Source: Thiotrichales bacterium 19S9-11
GTDB lineage: Bacteria > Pseudomonadota > Gammaproteobacteria > Francisellales > Francisellaceae
Assembly: GCA_021713395.1 (NCBI GenBank)
Contig: JAKJJT010000010.1
Span: 1-55,124 of the forward strand
Length of the DNA stretch: 55,124 nucleotides
Direction: 5' to 3'
The first letter of the stretch is position 1; every line of letters starts with the position of its first letter. Below, one piece after another: positions 45,302-54,942 of the stretch. A program made the position numbers and the translations under genes. The notes under the pieces were generated by a model. That model ran no database searches, was not told the origin of the DNA, and worked only from the letters and a program-made list of their open reading frames with translations.

Positions 45302-47980
45302 TTAGACGTACATTGGTTCAGGTTTTTTTGGATCAATTTTGTATTTTTTCATTGCTTCTTTTGCTTTGGATGCCGGTAATACACCATCATCAACGAGTGC
45401 TTTAACAGCAGCATAAGCAACATAGTAGCGGTCAACCTCAAAGAAGTGGCGTAAATTTTGTCGGCTATCACTGCGGCCAAAACCGTCAGTACCTAATGTG
45501 ACATAGCGGCTTGGTACAAACTCTCTTAATTGCTCTGTGTAAAGCTTAACATAATCAGTAGAAGCAATAACAGGCCCTTTGCGAGAAGAAAAACATTTCT
45601 CAATGTGTGAGACTTTAGGTTTTTTCTCAGGATTTAAAAGATTTTCACGTTTGACGGTCATCGCTTGACGGTAGAGTTCATTAGCACTTGTCATGCTCCA
45701 AATGTCTGAAGTAATGCCAAAATCTTTTTCAAGTAGTTCGCTGGCAGCTTCCACTTCACGTAAGATTGTGCCAGAGCCAGTTAATTGGACATGCGCTTTG
45801 TTAGGTTTTTTATTTTCTCTAAGCAAATATAGTCCTTTAATAATGCCTTCTTCAGAGTCTTTAGGCATTGCGCCATGTGGGTAGTTTTCATTCATTACAG
45901 TTATATAGTAAAACACATGTTCATTATTTTGATACATGCGACGTAAGCCATCCCATAGAATCACAGCGAGTTCATAGGCATAAGTTGGATCATAAGTAAC
46001 ACAGTTAGGAATAATGCCTGCTTGAATATGTGTATGGCCATCTTGGTGTTGAAGACCTTCGCCATTTAAAGTTGTACGGCCAGCAGTTCCACCAAGTAAA
46101 AAGCCTTTTGCCATTGAATCACCAGCAGCCCAGGCAATATCGCCAATGCGCTGAAATCCAAACATTGAATAATAAATGTAAAATGGAATAGTCGGCACGC
46201 GGTGTACACTATAGGCAGTTGCAGCGGCAAGCCATGAGCAGAAGGCGCCGGCTTCATTAATGCCTTCTTGTAAGATCTGGCCATTTTGACTTTCTTTGTA
46301 GTACATGACCTGTTTTTTATCTTCAGGGGTGTATTGTTGGCCATTAATATTGTAAATACCAAGCTGACGGAATAAGCCTTCCATACCAAAGGTTCTAGAC
46401 TCATCTGGTACAATTGGAACAACATATTTTCCAAGCTCTTTGTTTTTAGTAAATGCAACAAGCATGCGAACAAAAGCTGTTGTCGTTGATAACTCACGAT
46501 CGCCACTAGAATCCATAAATAGTTTTGCAAAATCAGTATAGTGTGGAATTTTTAACGTAGTTTTTGGCTCAACGCGGTTAGGCATGAATCCACCTAATTT
46601 CTGGCGTTGGTTTTTCATGTATTTAATAGAGGTGTCAGATTTATCTAGCTTTAAAAACTCATAGTTTTCAACTTGCTTATCAGATAAGTCAATACCAAAA
46701 CGGTCACGCAAATGTTTTAAGCCATCAACGTTCAGTTTTTTAACATTATGTGCAATATTTTTTGATTCTCCAAACTCACCCAGGCCATAGCCTTTGACAG
46801 TGTGAGCCAAAACGACGGTTGGTTTATCGGTAGCGTTAAGTGCTTTGTGGTAGGCAGCATAAACTTTTTTAGGGTCATGTCCGCCACGCATTAACTTTTC
46901 TAAGTCTTCATCTGAAAGGTCAGATGCAAGCGCTTCTAAGTCACTATCACCACCAAAAATTGTTTCTCTAATTGCGCTGCCACCATGAGCTGTGCAATTT
47001 TGTAATTGACCATCATTAAGTTCAGCAAGGCGTTGCTGTAGCTTGCCACTAATATCTTTATCAAATAAAGGTTGCCAGTTGCTACCCCAAAGGACTTTTA
47101 TGACTTGCCAGCCAGAACCTTGGAAAATACCTGCAAGCTCTTCAATAATTTTTCCGTTGCCATTAACTAGACCATCAAGACGTTGTAAATTACAGCTGAT
47201 GACAAATGTTAAGTTATTTAGTTTTTCTCTTGCAGCTCGAGTTAGTGCGCCTAATGATTCAGGTTCATCCATTTCGCCATCACCTAAAAAGGCCCAAACA
47301 TGACGGCCATTGGTGTTTGTTAACTCTCTATGATGTAGATACTTCATAAAGCGTGCTTGATAAATTGCTTGAAGTGGTCCAAGCCCCATTGAAACCGTTG
47401 GAAATTGCCAATACTCAGGATGTAAATAAGGATGTGGGTAAGAAGCCAGTCCATTTTGACCGCGTGATTGCTGACGAAAATAAGTTAGTTGTTCTTCAGA
47501 AAGTCGTCCTTCAATAAAAGAACGAGCATAAATAATTGGAGAACTATGACCTTGATAAAAAATTAGATCACCGGCTTCTGAGTCACTTGGTGCTTTAAAA
47601 CAATGATTAAAACCAACTTCATATAAAGTCATTGCGCCAGCACCGGAAGAGATATGTCCGCCTAGTGAGTCATCTTTTTTATTTGCTTTAGCTACCATAA
47701 CAGCAGCATTCCAGCGGATTGCGGCTTCAATTTTACTTTCTACTTCAATATCACCTGGATAGTTTGGTTCATCTTCTAGTGTGATTGTATTTGTATAAGT
47801 GTAGTTAGCGCCTTTATAGGGTGTTTCGATACCAAGCGAGTGTGCTTTTTTATTGAGTTCATTTAAAAGTTGAAAGCCAGCTTCTACGCCGCCGCGATCA
47901 ATAACAGACTCTAGTGCTTCTAACCACTCATTTTGCTCTGCTGGATCGACTTGTTGAGTTGAAATTAAATCAGTCATCAT
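45302..47980 (-). CDS. aceE: Pyruvate dehydrogenase E1 component (homodimeric)
   Basis: A thiamine-diphosphate enzyme that decarboxylates pyruvate and acetylates the E2 lipoyl groups. At 892 residues it is the homodimeric gammaproteobacterial type. GDGEMDEPESLGALTRAAREKLNNLTFVISCNLQRLDG is the ThDP-binding region, and KGYGLGEFGES, EGLQHQDGHTHIQ and LGTDGFGRSDSR are family stretches. TGGAG stands 4 bases before the ATG at 47980; a second ATG is one codon further. It is the first gene of aceE-aceF-lpdA and divergent from rne. Confidence 0.97.
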   Translation of the reverse strand: MMTDLISTQQVDPAEQNEWLEALESVIDRGGVEAGFQLLNELNKKAHSLGIETPYKGANYTYTNTITLEDEPNYPGDIEVESKIEAAIRWNAAVMVAKANKKDDSLGGHISSGAGAMTLYEVGFNHCFKAPSDSEAGDLIFYQGHSSPIIYARSFIEGRLSEEQLTYFRQQSRGQNGLASYPHPYLHPEYWQFPTVSMGLGPLQAIYQARFMKYLHHRELTNTNGRHVWAFLGDGEMDEPESLGALTRAAREKLNNLTFVISCNLQRLDGLVNGNGKIIEELAGIFQGSGWQVIKVLWGSNWQPLFDKDISGKLQQRLAELNDGQLQNCTAHGGSAIRETIFGGDSDLEALASDLSDEDLEKLMRGGHDPKKVYAAYHKALNATDKPTVVLAHTVKGYGLGEFGESKNIAHNVKKLNVDGLKHLRDRFGIDLSDKQVENYEFLKLDKSDTSIKYMKNQRQKLGGFMPNRVEPKTTLKIPHYTDFAKLFMDSSGDRELSTTTAFVRMLVAFTKNKELGKYVVPIVPDESRTFGMEGLFRQLGIYNINGQQYTPEDKKQVMYYKESQNGQILQEGINEAGAFCSWLAAATAYSVHRVPTIPFYIYYSMFGFQRIGDIAWAAGDSMAKGFLLGGTAGRTTLNGEGLQHQDGHTHIQAGIIPNCVTYDPTYAYELAVILWDGLRRMYQNNEHVFYYITVMNENYPHGAMPKDSEEGIIKGLYLLRENKKPNKAHVQLTGSGTILREVEAASELLEKDFGITSDIWSMTSANELYRQAMTVKRENLLNPEKKPKVSHIEKCFSSRKGPVIASTDYVKLYTEQLREFVPSRYVTLGTDGFGRSDSRQNLRHFFEVDRYYVAYAAVKALVDDGVLPASKAKEAMKKYKIDPKKPEPMYV

Positions 47981-48661
47981 TAACTCCAGGAAGTCTTAAT
48001 TTACTTTTAAAAACTAGTTTTAGCATAGCGTGCTTACTATGTTGTAGTTTTATGTTTGATGTGATTATAGCGAAAATAAGCCAAGAAATACACGTTTAAA
48101 TTGATTAATGCTAAGCAAGCAGTGATTGTTATGGTTTGCACTTTGGCTAAAACCTGATATAGTACGCACTTAAAAGTGAAAAGGCACTTTAGCGCTGTCA
48201 GTAATATACAGATAAGACTGAAGAAAAGCTTGTTAGTTTTACTAACCTTAAATTAAATAAAGAACACTTTTTGAATAAAAACGTTATGCTTATATATAGA
48301 ACATATAGTAAAAGCTTAAAAGTAAGAAGACAACAAGACAGATGTTGTCATAAGAAAAAAAGATTGCTTTTGTTTAAAGATGACAGAAAATTTAAGATAA
48401 ACTTATTTGATTTTTTATTAACTAAGTGAAAACAAATAATAAAATACGTATAAAACAGATATTTGGTTAAAACAATAAAAAGAAAAACTTAAATGTTGAG
48501 TTTTAGATGTCGAATAGAGTTAGTAACTGGTTAGTTGGTCTGTCTTTTGAGTGTTTACTCTTTGAAAGCAATTGAGTGCTTTTATCTTATAGATAATGTC
48601 TATATGTCTTTTGTATGCGTAGCGATAGAAATATGCATGATAAAAGAGGTTAAAAATTATT
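47981..48661. other. 681-bp divergent control region between aceE and rne
   Basis: No ORF longer than about 25 codons is convincing here. On the minus strand TATAAT at 48069-48064 could serve aceE. On the plus strand a promoter at 48136-48163 implies a leader of about 490 bases before rne, with a weaker second candidate (TTGAAT, 16 bp, TATATA) near 48270. RNase E genes typically have long leaders that mediate self-cleavage, which is the likely meaning of this length. Confidence 0.6.
48136..48163 (+). promoter_or_regulatory. Sigma-70-type promoter for rne
   Basis: TTGCAC (48136-48141) and TATAGT (48158-48163) are 16 bp apart, directed toward rne. Confidence 0.5.
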
Positions 48662-51600
48662 ATGACAGTTGAAAAACAAATGTTAATCAATGCACGTCAG
48701 CCTGAAGAGGTTAGAATTGCAATTGTTGAAAATGGAAAGTTATTAAATATTGATATTGCAAGTGTCGATTATGAGCAAAAAAAAGCGAATATCTATAAAG
48801 GTATTGTTACACGTGTTGAACCTAGTTTAAACGCGGCATTTATCAATTATGGTCAAGAACGTAATGGCTTTTTACCATTTAAAGAAATCGCACCTGAATA
48901 CTTCAGGAAGTCAGTTAAGCAAGGTGAAGATGTACCACTAACTGACTTGCTTGATGTTGGTCAAGAAATTATTGTCCAGATCAATAAAGAAGAAAGGGGC
49001 ACAAAGGGTGCCGCACTAAGCACATACATTACATTAGCAGGATGTTATCTTGTATTAATGCCAAATAATCCAGACGCTGGTGGTATTTCCCGTCGTATTG
49101 AAGGTCCTGAAAGACAAAAATTAAAGGAATTATTTGATGCATTAGAAGTGCCAGATGGTATGGGCGTTATTATTCGTACGGCTGGTGTTGATCGTCAGAT
49201 TGAAGAAATTGAATGGGATTTAAACGTATTATTAAAACTATGGGAAGCAATTAATAAAGCTTACGATAGCGCATCAGGACCATTTTTAATTCATAGTGAG
49301 AGTGATATTACAGTTAGAGCAATTCGTGATCACTTGAAAGATGACATACAAGAAATTATTGTTGATAGTAAAGAAGCTTATGATAGCTTAAAACGTCAAC
49401 TTTCAATGTTGCGTCCAGACTTTGTTGAACGCGTTAAATTATATGATGAAAGTGTTCCTTTATTTTCTAAAGAACAAATTGAAAGTCGCATAGAAGAGGC
49501 TTATAAACGTGAAGTTGTTTTACCTTCTGGTGGTTCAATCGTAATTGATTCAGCTGAAGCATTAACGGCAATTGATATTAACTCAGCGCGTGCAACTCGT
49601 GGCGATAATATTGAAGAAACAGCTTATTTTACTAACTTAGAGGCAGCTGAAGAAATTTCGCGCCAATTGCGCCTAAGAGATATTGGTGGTTTGATTGTTA
49701 TTGACTTTATTGATATGCAGGACAATGAACATCAAAGAAATGTTGAGCATGCTTTAATTGATGAGTTAGCAAAAGATAGAGCCAAAGTACAAATGACACG
49801 TATTTCTAAGTTTGGCTTAGTTGAAGTTTCAAGGCAGAGGTTACAGTCGTCTTTGGGCGAGTCAGCAACGATCTCATGTCCGCGTTGTGAAGGGCAAGGT
49901 ATTATTCGCTCAGTGCCTTCATTAGCATTGTCTATTTTACGCTTGATCAAAGAAGAAGCGCATAAAGAAAAAACGAATGAAATTCGTGTTCAATTACCAA
50001 TTCCAGTTGCAACTTATTTATTAAATGAAAAGCGTGATGCAGTTAAGGAAATTGAAAGCGAATTAGACTTTAAGCTAGTTTTAATTCCAAATCCAAATTT
50101 AGAAACGCCACATTATTACATTCAGCGTATTTGGGGTGATAATTATGTCGCAAATAAATCAAGTTATAATTTGATTGAAGAGAGAAAGGAAGACTCTGAG
50201 AATTATATTAAACCTAAAAAAGTAAAGCCACAACAACCAGCAGTCAAGTCACTACAGGTTGAGGCGGCACCAAAAGGATCATCTATGCAAAAAGAAGGAT
50301 TATTTAAGAAGATTTGGAGTGGTTTGTTTGGTTCGGATGATACAGTAACTGAAAAACCAAAGAAACAGAAAACAAGACACGAAAATAAGCAGCAAGCGCA
50401 GCAAGGTAAGCAGCAAGGCCATAAAAATCGCCAGCATCAAAAATCTGATAATCAACAGCGCTCAGGCAACCGTACAGATTCAAGAAAACGTGGGCAACAG
50501 TATGGTGCTCGGTCTCAGCAACGAGGTAATAATAAGCAAAGCCAAGGTGATTATGAGCGTGATCGTCGTCAGGGCGGAGGAAAATATCATAACCAGAAGA
50601 GCAGCAATAGTCCTCGTCAAAATATTCATAAAAGTGAAGAAGTGATTGATGTTAAACTATCAGGTGGAGCTAATACTGCTGCAGTTGAACATAAAAAACA
50701 ACCAGTTAAAAAAGGTAAAAAGCAGACAGTAATTAAATCAGCTGATGCTTTAGTTGGTACATTAAATGTTTCACAACTTGAGTTTAATACAACCTCTAAA
50801 TTGGTCCAAGATCCAAAGGCTCGTATGACAAAAGCAGTTGAAAAAGTTTTATCTAACTCAACAGATGGTCAAAAAATGCAGCAAGTTGAAACTTTAAGCG
50901 CTGGGCATAAAGAAAAATATCTTAAGTTTGAAAGTGTTGATTTGCAAGATTTAAAGCGTAAGCAGTTACAGAAAGAAAAAGCAGCTAAAAAAGCTAGGGA
51001 AAAAGCTGAAAGAGCAAAACTAGAAGCTGAAAATGCTAAGCTTGAATTTGAAAAAGCACAAAAGCAGCAAGTTGAGCAAGAAGTAGAAAAAGCAAAACAA
51101 CCTGATAACAAACCTTTTGAAAGTAAGCCTGATGAAGTGCATGCTACTAAACAAAATGATGCCGTTGAGCAACGAAATGACTTCACAGTTAGTGATGAAG
51201 CTGTTATTAGTATTGATGTTTCTGATAATAAACAAACAGAGGCAAAGAACTTTGAGGCAGAAGTAGAAATTGTTGTTGATGTTGACTCTCAGGAAAAAGA
51301 AGTAGCAGTAGCTCCAGTAATAGACACCAATGTAGATCAGAATAAAAAACAAGATCAATCAAGAGAAGAGAAAGGATCTTTTGAAGCAGTGGTTGCAGTT
51401 GAAACTTCTGAAGAAGAAGCTCTTGATGTAGAGTCTTCAGATGTGACTAATGAAGTGCAAAAACAAAAAGAAGAACATCAGAAGAAATCTGCTCATAACA
51501 ATAAGCGCAGACAGCAACGTAAGCCTCATCACAAGAAGGTTCAAGAAGTTGATAAAGCTGGCAAAGAAGATAATAAACCTGAACAACAGCCTCATCTTCA

Positions 51601-51805
51601 TGAGGATAAGAAAACACACGAAGCTGAGAGTGAAGCGTCTTCTAATAAGCAAGAAGAAACTAATAAGTCTGATCAGCATCATGAAAATCATAAAAAGAGT
51701 GAACAAAATCATAGAGAAGATGAGCGTCATTCAAATAAAAATGATGAACAGTCAAACTCTAATCAGGAAGAAAATAAACATAATGAAGAGAAGCAAGAAT
51801 CTTAA
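48662..51805 (+). CDS. rne: Ribonuclease E
   Basis: The essential endonuclease of mRNA decay and rRNA processing. The N-terminal S1 domain starts NIYKGIVTRVEPSLNAAFINYG. Magnesium-binding Asp residues lie in AIDINSARA and LIVIDFIDMQ, and the zinc-link is C406/C409 in CPRCEGQG. A likely membrane-targeting amphipathic helix GLFKKIWSGLFGSDD follows at about 548-562. The remaining 480 residues are a disordered Lys/Gln/Glu/His-rich scaffold with a coiled coil (about 765-815) and no recognisable PNPase site. It has 1047 residues. A terminator follows at 51834. Confidence 0.96.
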   Translation: MTVEKQMLINARQPEEVRIAIVENGKLLNIDIASVDYEQKKANIYKGIVTRVEPSLNAAFINYGQERNGFLPFKEIAPEYFRKSVKQGEDVPLTDLLDVGQEIIVQINKEERGTKGAALSTYITLAGCYLVLMPNNPDAGGISRRIEGPERQKLKELFDALEVPDGMGVIIRTAGVDRQIEEIEWDLNVLLKLWEAINKAYDSASGPFLIHSESDITVRAIRDHLKDDIQEIIVDSKEAYDSLKRQLSMLRPDFVERVKLYDESVPLFSKEQIESRIEEAYKREVVLPSGGSIVIDSAEALTAIDINSARATRGDNIEETAYFTNLEAAEEISRQLRLRDIGGLIVIDFIDMQDNEHQRNVEHALIDELAKDRAKVQMTRISKFGLVEVSRQRLQSSLGESATISCPRCEGQGIIRSVPSLALSILRLIKEEAHKEKTNEIRVQLPIPVATYLLNEKRDAVKEIESELDFKLVLIPNPNLETPHYYIQRIWGDNYVANKSSYNLIEERKEDSENYIKPKKVKPQQPAVKSLQVEAAPKGSSMQKEGLFKKIWSGLFGSDDTVTEKPKKQKTRHENKQQAQQGKQQGHKNRQHQKSDNQQRSGNRTDSRKRGQQYGARSQQRGNNKQSQGDYERDRRQGGGKYHNQKSSNSPRQNIHKSEEVIDVKLSGGANTAAVEHKKQPVKKGKKQTVIKSADALVGTLNVSQLEFNTTSKLVQDPKARMTKAVEKVLSNSTDGQKMQQVETLSAGHKEKYLKFESVDLQDLKRKQLQKEKAAKKAREKAERAKLEAENAKLEFEKAQKQQVEQEVEKAKQPDNKPFESKPDEVHATKQNDAVEQRNDFTVSDEAVISIDVSDNKQTEAKNFEAEVEIVVDVDSQEKEVAVAPVIDTNVDQNKKQDQSREEKGSFEAVVAVETSEEEALDVESSDVTNEVQKQKEEHQKKSAHNNKRRQQRKPHHKKVQEVDKAGKEDNKPEQQPHLHEDKKTHEAESEASSNKQEETNKSDQHHENHKKSEQNHREDERHSNKNDEQSNSNQEENKHNEEKQES

Positions 51806-51833
51806 CAATTGTTTTCTTATTTTTTCAGTTTAG

Positions 51834-51856
51834 GGCGTCTATTTGACGCCTTTTTT
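51834..51856 (+). terminator. Rho-independent terminator of rne
   Basis: GGCGTC (51834-51839), a 5-base loop and GACGCC (51845-51850) are followed by TTTTTT. It begins 28 bp after the rne stop. Confidence 0.9.
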
Positions 51857-51888
51857 ATTTTAAAGGTTAGACTTTTAACCAAGATTGC

Positions 51889-51917
51889 TTGTTTGTATTA
51901 GAAGACTTTGTTAACAT
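51889..51917 (+). promoter_or_regulatory. Candidate promoter of tRNA-Ser
   Basis: TTGTTT (51889-51894) and TAACAT (51912-51917) are 17 bp apart and end 16 bp before the mature tRNA. Confidence 0.4.
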
Positions 51918-51933
51918 GATCACTCATTCTTTT

Positions 51934-52021
51934 GGAGAGGTGGCCGAGTGGTCGAAGGCGCACGCCTGGAAAGTGTGTATACGGCAACGTATCATGGGTT
52001 CGAATCCCATCCTCTCCGCCA
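51934..52021 (+). tRNA. tRNA-Ser (anticodon GGA)
   Basis: An 88-base class II tRNA including CCA. The acceptor GGAGAGG pairs with CCTCTCC, the anticodon stem CACGC/GTGTG encloses CTGGAAA (anticodon GGA), and a long variable arm and the T arm ATGGGTTCGAATCCCAT follow. Its 3' end is the presumed attachment site for the integrase that follows. Confidence 0.96.
52000..52021 (+). other. Presumed attL core at the 3' end of tRNA-Ser
   Basis: P4-type integrases usually recombine within the T arm and 3' end of a tRNA. The element's other end, which should repeat this sequence, lies beyond the window, so this is inferred from position only. Confidence 0.4.
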
Positions 52022-52136
52022 CAAAGGCGTTTTATAACGTTTCATAATATCTTTAAAAACCAACTAAAACCTTGATTTAAAAGCATTTCAATGTCTTTTT
52101 GTGCTTTTTGTGATCTCATAGCATCTTTAAATAAAG

Positions 52137-52194
52137 TGGGGTAATATTGGGGGTAACATAAAATTTCAAAAAAATAGCTTAGGAGTTACCCCAC
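52137..52194 (+). promoter_or_regulatory. GGGGTAAC-type repeats controlling the integrase start
   Basis: TGGGGTAAT (52137-52145) and GGGGGTAAC (52149-52157) are direct copies. GTTACCCCAC (52185-52194) is an inverted copy that covers the ribosome-site to start-codon spacer. The arrangement suits autoregulation by the integrase or control by AlpA. Confidence 0.55.
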
Positions 52195-52195
52195 A

Positions 52196-53419
52196 ATGGC
52201 ATTGAATACAGCTAAAATATTGGCTTTAAAACCTGATAATAGGGATTATAAAGTTTTTGATAGTCAGGGATTATTTATGATTGTTAAAAAGACAGGTAAG
52301 CGTTGGTGGCGTTTTAAGTATCGTTTCAAAGGAAAAGAGCAAACACTATCATTGGGGGTATATCCAGATATTTCGCTTAAAGATGCGCGATTAAAGCGTG
52401 ATGAATATCGTAAGATATTAACTGAAGATATCAATCCTGCTGACTTACGAAAAGAAATTAAAGCAGAACAAAAGGGTGAAAACTTATTTGAAACAATTGC
52501 TCTACAGTGGCATCAAATGAAAGAAGATGAGTGGTCTACAAAATATGCAGATATGGTTTTAAGTTCTTTAAGACGCAATATTTTTCCTTATGTTAAAAAC
52601 AAGCACATTAATGATATTAAACCAACTGAGATGCTTGAGATTTTGAAAAAGCTAGAAAGTAGAGGAAAAATTGAAACGACAAAAAGAATTAAGCAGACTT
52701 GTGGGCAAATATTTCGTTATGGCGTTGCGTTAGGTAAATGCGAGCGTGATCCAACACGTGATATTGGTGATGCATTAAAAGCGGTTAAATCTACCCCTTA
52801 TGCTTTTTTATCTCACCCTGATGATATTGCGAGGCTTTTAAAGGATATTGATCAGTATCATGGCCACTTTATTATTAAATGTGCTTTGATGTTAGCGCCT
52901 TTAGTTTTTTTAAGGCCGACAGAGTTGGCGCAAGGTGAATGGCAGGAAGTTGATTTTGACAAAAGTGAGTGGCATATTGCAGAGCATAGAATGAAGATGC
53001 GTCAAAAGCATATTGTACCCTTATCAAGGCAAGCTATGAATATTATAAAAGGTTTACGGTTATGTACAAATACTAGCCGTTTTATGTTTCCAAGTCGTAG
53101 TGATGATGATAAGCCAATGAGTAGTGAAAGTTTAAGAATGGCTTTAAGGCGCATGGGGTATTCAACAGAAGAGGTTACTACCCATGGGTTTAGGCATATG
53201 GCATCAACCAGATTGCATGAGATGGCTTCTGATTTTGGTTGGCACTCTGATGTCATTGAAAGACAGTTAGCACACGCTGAGCGTAATAAGATTAAAGCTG
53301 CATATAACCATGCTGAGTATTTAGTTGAGAGACGACGTATGATGCAAGTTTGGGCAGACTACTTAGATAGCCTTAAGTTTGGCACTAATGTAGTTAATCT
53401 AGACTCAAAACAAGCATAA
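52196..53419 (+). CDS. P4-type tyrosine integrase
   Basis: It recombines an integrative element into the adjacent tRNA-Ser. The N-terminal DUF4102 domain (about 1-90: VFDSQGLFMIVKKTGKRWWRFKYRFKGKEQTLSLGVYPD) is followed by a SAM-like DNA-binding domain. The catalytic part has Arg in FLRPTELAQGEW, HGFRH, His in QLAHAERN and the nucleophile region AAYNHAEYLVERRRMMQ. All expected catalytic residues seem present, so it is probably active. It has 407 residues. A GGAG ribosome site lies 10 bases before the ATG. Confidence 0.95.
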   Translation: MALNTAKILALKPDNRDYKVFDSQGLFMIVKKTGKRWWRFKYRFKGKEQTLSLGVYPDISLKDARLKRDEYRKILTEDINPADLRKEIKAEQKGENLFETIALQWHQMKEDEWSTKYADMVLSSLRRNIFPYVKNKHINDIKPTEMLEILKKLESRGKIETTKRIKQTCGQIFRYGVALGKCERDPTRDIGDALKAVKSTPYAFLSHPDDIARLLKDIDQYHGHFIIKCALMLAPLVFLRPTELAQGEWQEVDFDKSEWHIAEHRMKMRQKHIVPLSRQAMNIIKGLRLCTNTSRFMFPSRSDDDKPMSSESLRMALRRMGYSTEEVTTHGFRHMASTRLHEMASDFGWHSDVIERQLAHAERNKIKAAYNHAEYLVERRRMMQVWADYLDSLKFGTNVVNLDSKQA

Positions 53420-53494
53420 TAAGCTTTTATAAGACTTTATTTACTTGTACCATTTTTATCTTTCAGGTATTTATTAACTTAGCTCATTTATTAA

Positions 53495-54511
53495 ATGGAA
53501 TTAAACAATATGGCATTACCACTACCAAAAAAAATATCATTAGAGCAGTTGGCGCACAGATGGAGTCAATTTGAAGAAACATTTAAACAGTACACCAATG
53601 AAGATAAAATAAAATATTGTTTAAACTGGTCAAATCAAGATTTGCCTATTTATTTTGATCATGAAATGCTAACTGTAGAATATATAGACGTTAGCTATGT
53701 AAAAAAAGAAGATGTTGATCATAATAATTCAAAAATCACATCTTTAACTATCGATAAAATTGATGAGCCAAATAAGAAGGAAAGCCTTATCGATAAAGTT
53801 TTATCGTATAATAAGTCTAATACTGCTTATATTGAAAAAGCTATATCAAAAATAACTAAAGAGTCACCAGTTAATACTGTTGGAAAAAGCTTTATGAACT
53901 TAGAAACTAAAGATAAACTTGATAAAAAACAATCAAAATATAAAGTAGTAAAAACTCCAAAAACTATACGCTTGCATAATCATGAGCACTGTCTTAATGA
54001 TTATACCTATAATGTTCAAGTTAATAGTCAAACAAACATAATATTGGATGACTTTTTTAGTAAAGACTATGGGACAAAATTAAAAACATTTCATGATAAT
54101 CAGTTATTCAAAATTGAGAATCCTTTTAAACAGTTATATGTTCTTAAAAAAGACCTTATTACGTTTGAAAAATTATACAAAATAACCTTACAGGATCATG
54201 AGAGCCCTGAATGCAATTTATCAAATGCACTTAATTCAGAGTTTTATCATGACTTACCAGATAAGTTTTTTAATCTTAACAGTCCTTACTACTTAGAAGA
54301 AATACATATAGCTCTACAAGCATCACATGCAATTTATTTACAAAAGTATGGTAACAGTAACCATGGAGTACACAGGCGAATTAAAGCATGGCTTCATGAA
54401 AATTACCCATCATATGCTAAGAAGGACTTTGATGGAGAATTTATAGAAACAGCTCCTCTTAAAAGAATCTGCACCATCGCTACAGCTAAAGCAAATAAAA
54501 ATAGAAAATAA
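53495..54511 (+). CDS. Uncharacterised protein of the integrative element
   Basis: A 338-residue hydrophilic, Lys/Asn-rich protein. The N-terminal PLPKKISLEQLAHRWSQFEETFKQY resembles the short DNA-binding-like start common in element-borne proteins of unknown function. The middle is low in pattern. The C-terminal 70 residues (YYLEEIHIALQASHAIYLQ, then GVHRRIKAWLHENYP) look like a conserved helical domain. An internal ATG at 53510 (MALPLP) with GGAA 10 bases upstream may be the true start. Position after the integrase suggests a regulatory or maintenance role; I cannot name it. Confidence 0.6.
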   Translation: MELNNMALPLPKKISLEQLAHRWSQFEETFKQYTNEDKIKYCLNWSNQDLPIYFDHEMLTVEYIDVSYVKKEDVDHNNSKITSLTIDKIDEPNKKESLIDKVLSYNKSNTAYIEKAISKITKESPVNTVGKSFMNLETKDKLDKKQSKYKVVKTPKTIRLHNHEHCLNDYTYNVQVNSQTNIILDDFFSKDYGTKLKTFHDNQLFKIENPFKQLYVLKKDLITFEKLYKITLQDHESPECNLSNALNSEFYHDLPDKFFNLNSPYYLEEIHIALQASHAIYLQKYGNSNHGVHRRIKAWLHENYPSYAKKDFDGEFIETAPLKRICTIATAKANKNRK

Positions 54512-54684
54512 TAGTTTACCCATATAATATCCTTATAAATCAATATCTTAATCTATCAATTTATAATAAGTTCACCTGTGGTTCACCTACTTACTTCATC
54601 TACTCAGATACTTTTTCTCCTCATATATTGCTCGTTGAGTTCAATAAAACTCATATGAAACTTAACAGTAAATAGGAGAATGTT

Positions 54685-54942
54685 ATGCATAAAAATATAT
54701 TAAGACTTCCACATGTAATGTCTTTAACTAATCTATCACGCTCAACCATTTATCGTTTGATTAGTCAGGGGGATTTCCCTAAGCAAATCAAATTAGGTGT
54801 GCGCTCTAGCGGATGGGTTCAAAATGAAATAGACCAGTGGTTAGATAATCGAATTCACTCAAGAGATGAGTTAAATAATAAAGTAAAAAATGATCCACAT
54901 TATGTTCAGAATACTCAAAAAGGAACAAGCCATGGATGCTAA
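54685..54942 (+). CDS. AlpA-family transcriptional regulator
   Basis: An 85-residue MerR-like helix-turn-helix protein. LRLPHVMSLTNLSRSTIYRLISQGDFPKQIKLGVRSSGWVQNEIDQWLDNR is the full AlpA/phage_AlpA pattern. Relatives activate integrase genes or act as excisionase. AGGAGA stands 6 bases before the ATG. The stop overlaps the start of the following primase-domain gene, so the two are coupled. Confidence 0.93.
   Translation: MHKNILRLPHVMSLTNLSRSTIYRLISQGDFPKQIKLGVRSSGWVQNEIDQWLDNRIHSRDELNNKVKNDPHYVQNTQKGTSHGC

Noticed and set aside
46066-46530. A 154-codon minus-strand ORF
   Set aside because: It is a shifted frame inside aceE, which is intact in the correct frame.
50869-51730. Phe/Ser/Leu-rich ORFs on the minus strand
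   Set aside because: They are the complement of Lys/Glu/Gln-rich rne coding sequence and look like composition artefacts.
51450-51833. A 127-codon plus-strand ORF, Lys/Ile/Asn-rich
   Set aside because: It lies wholly in another frame of the rne scaffold region, where low-complexity Lys/Glu codons leave alternative frames open. It has no ribosome site and crosses the rne terminator.
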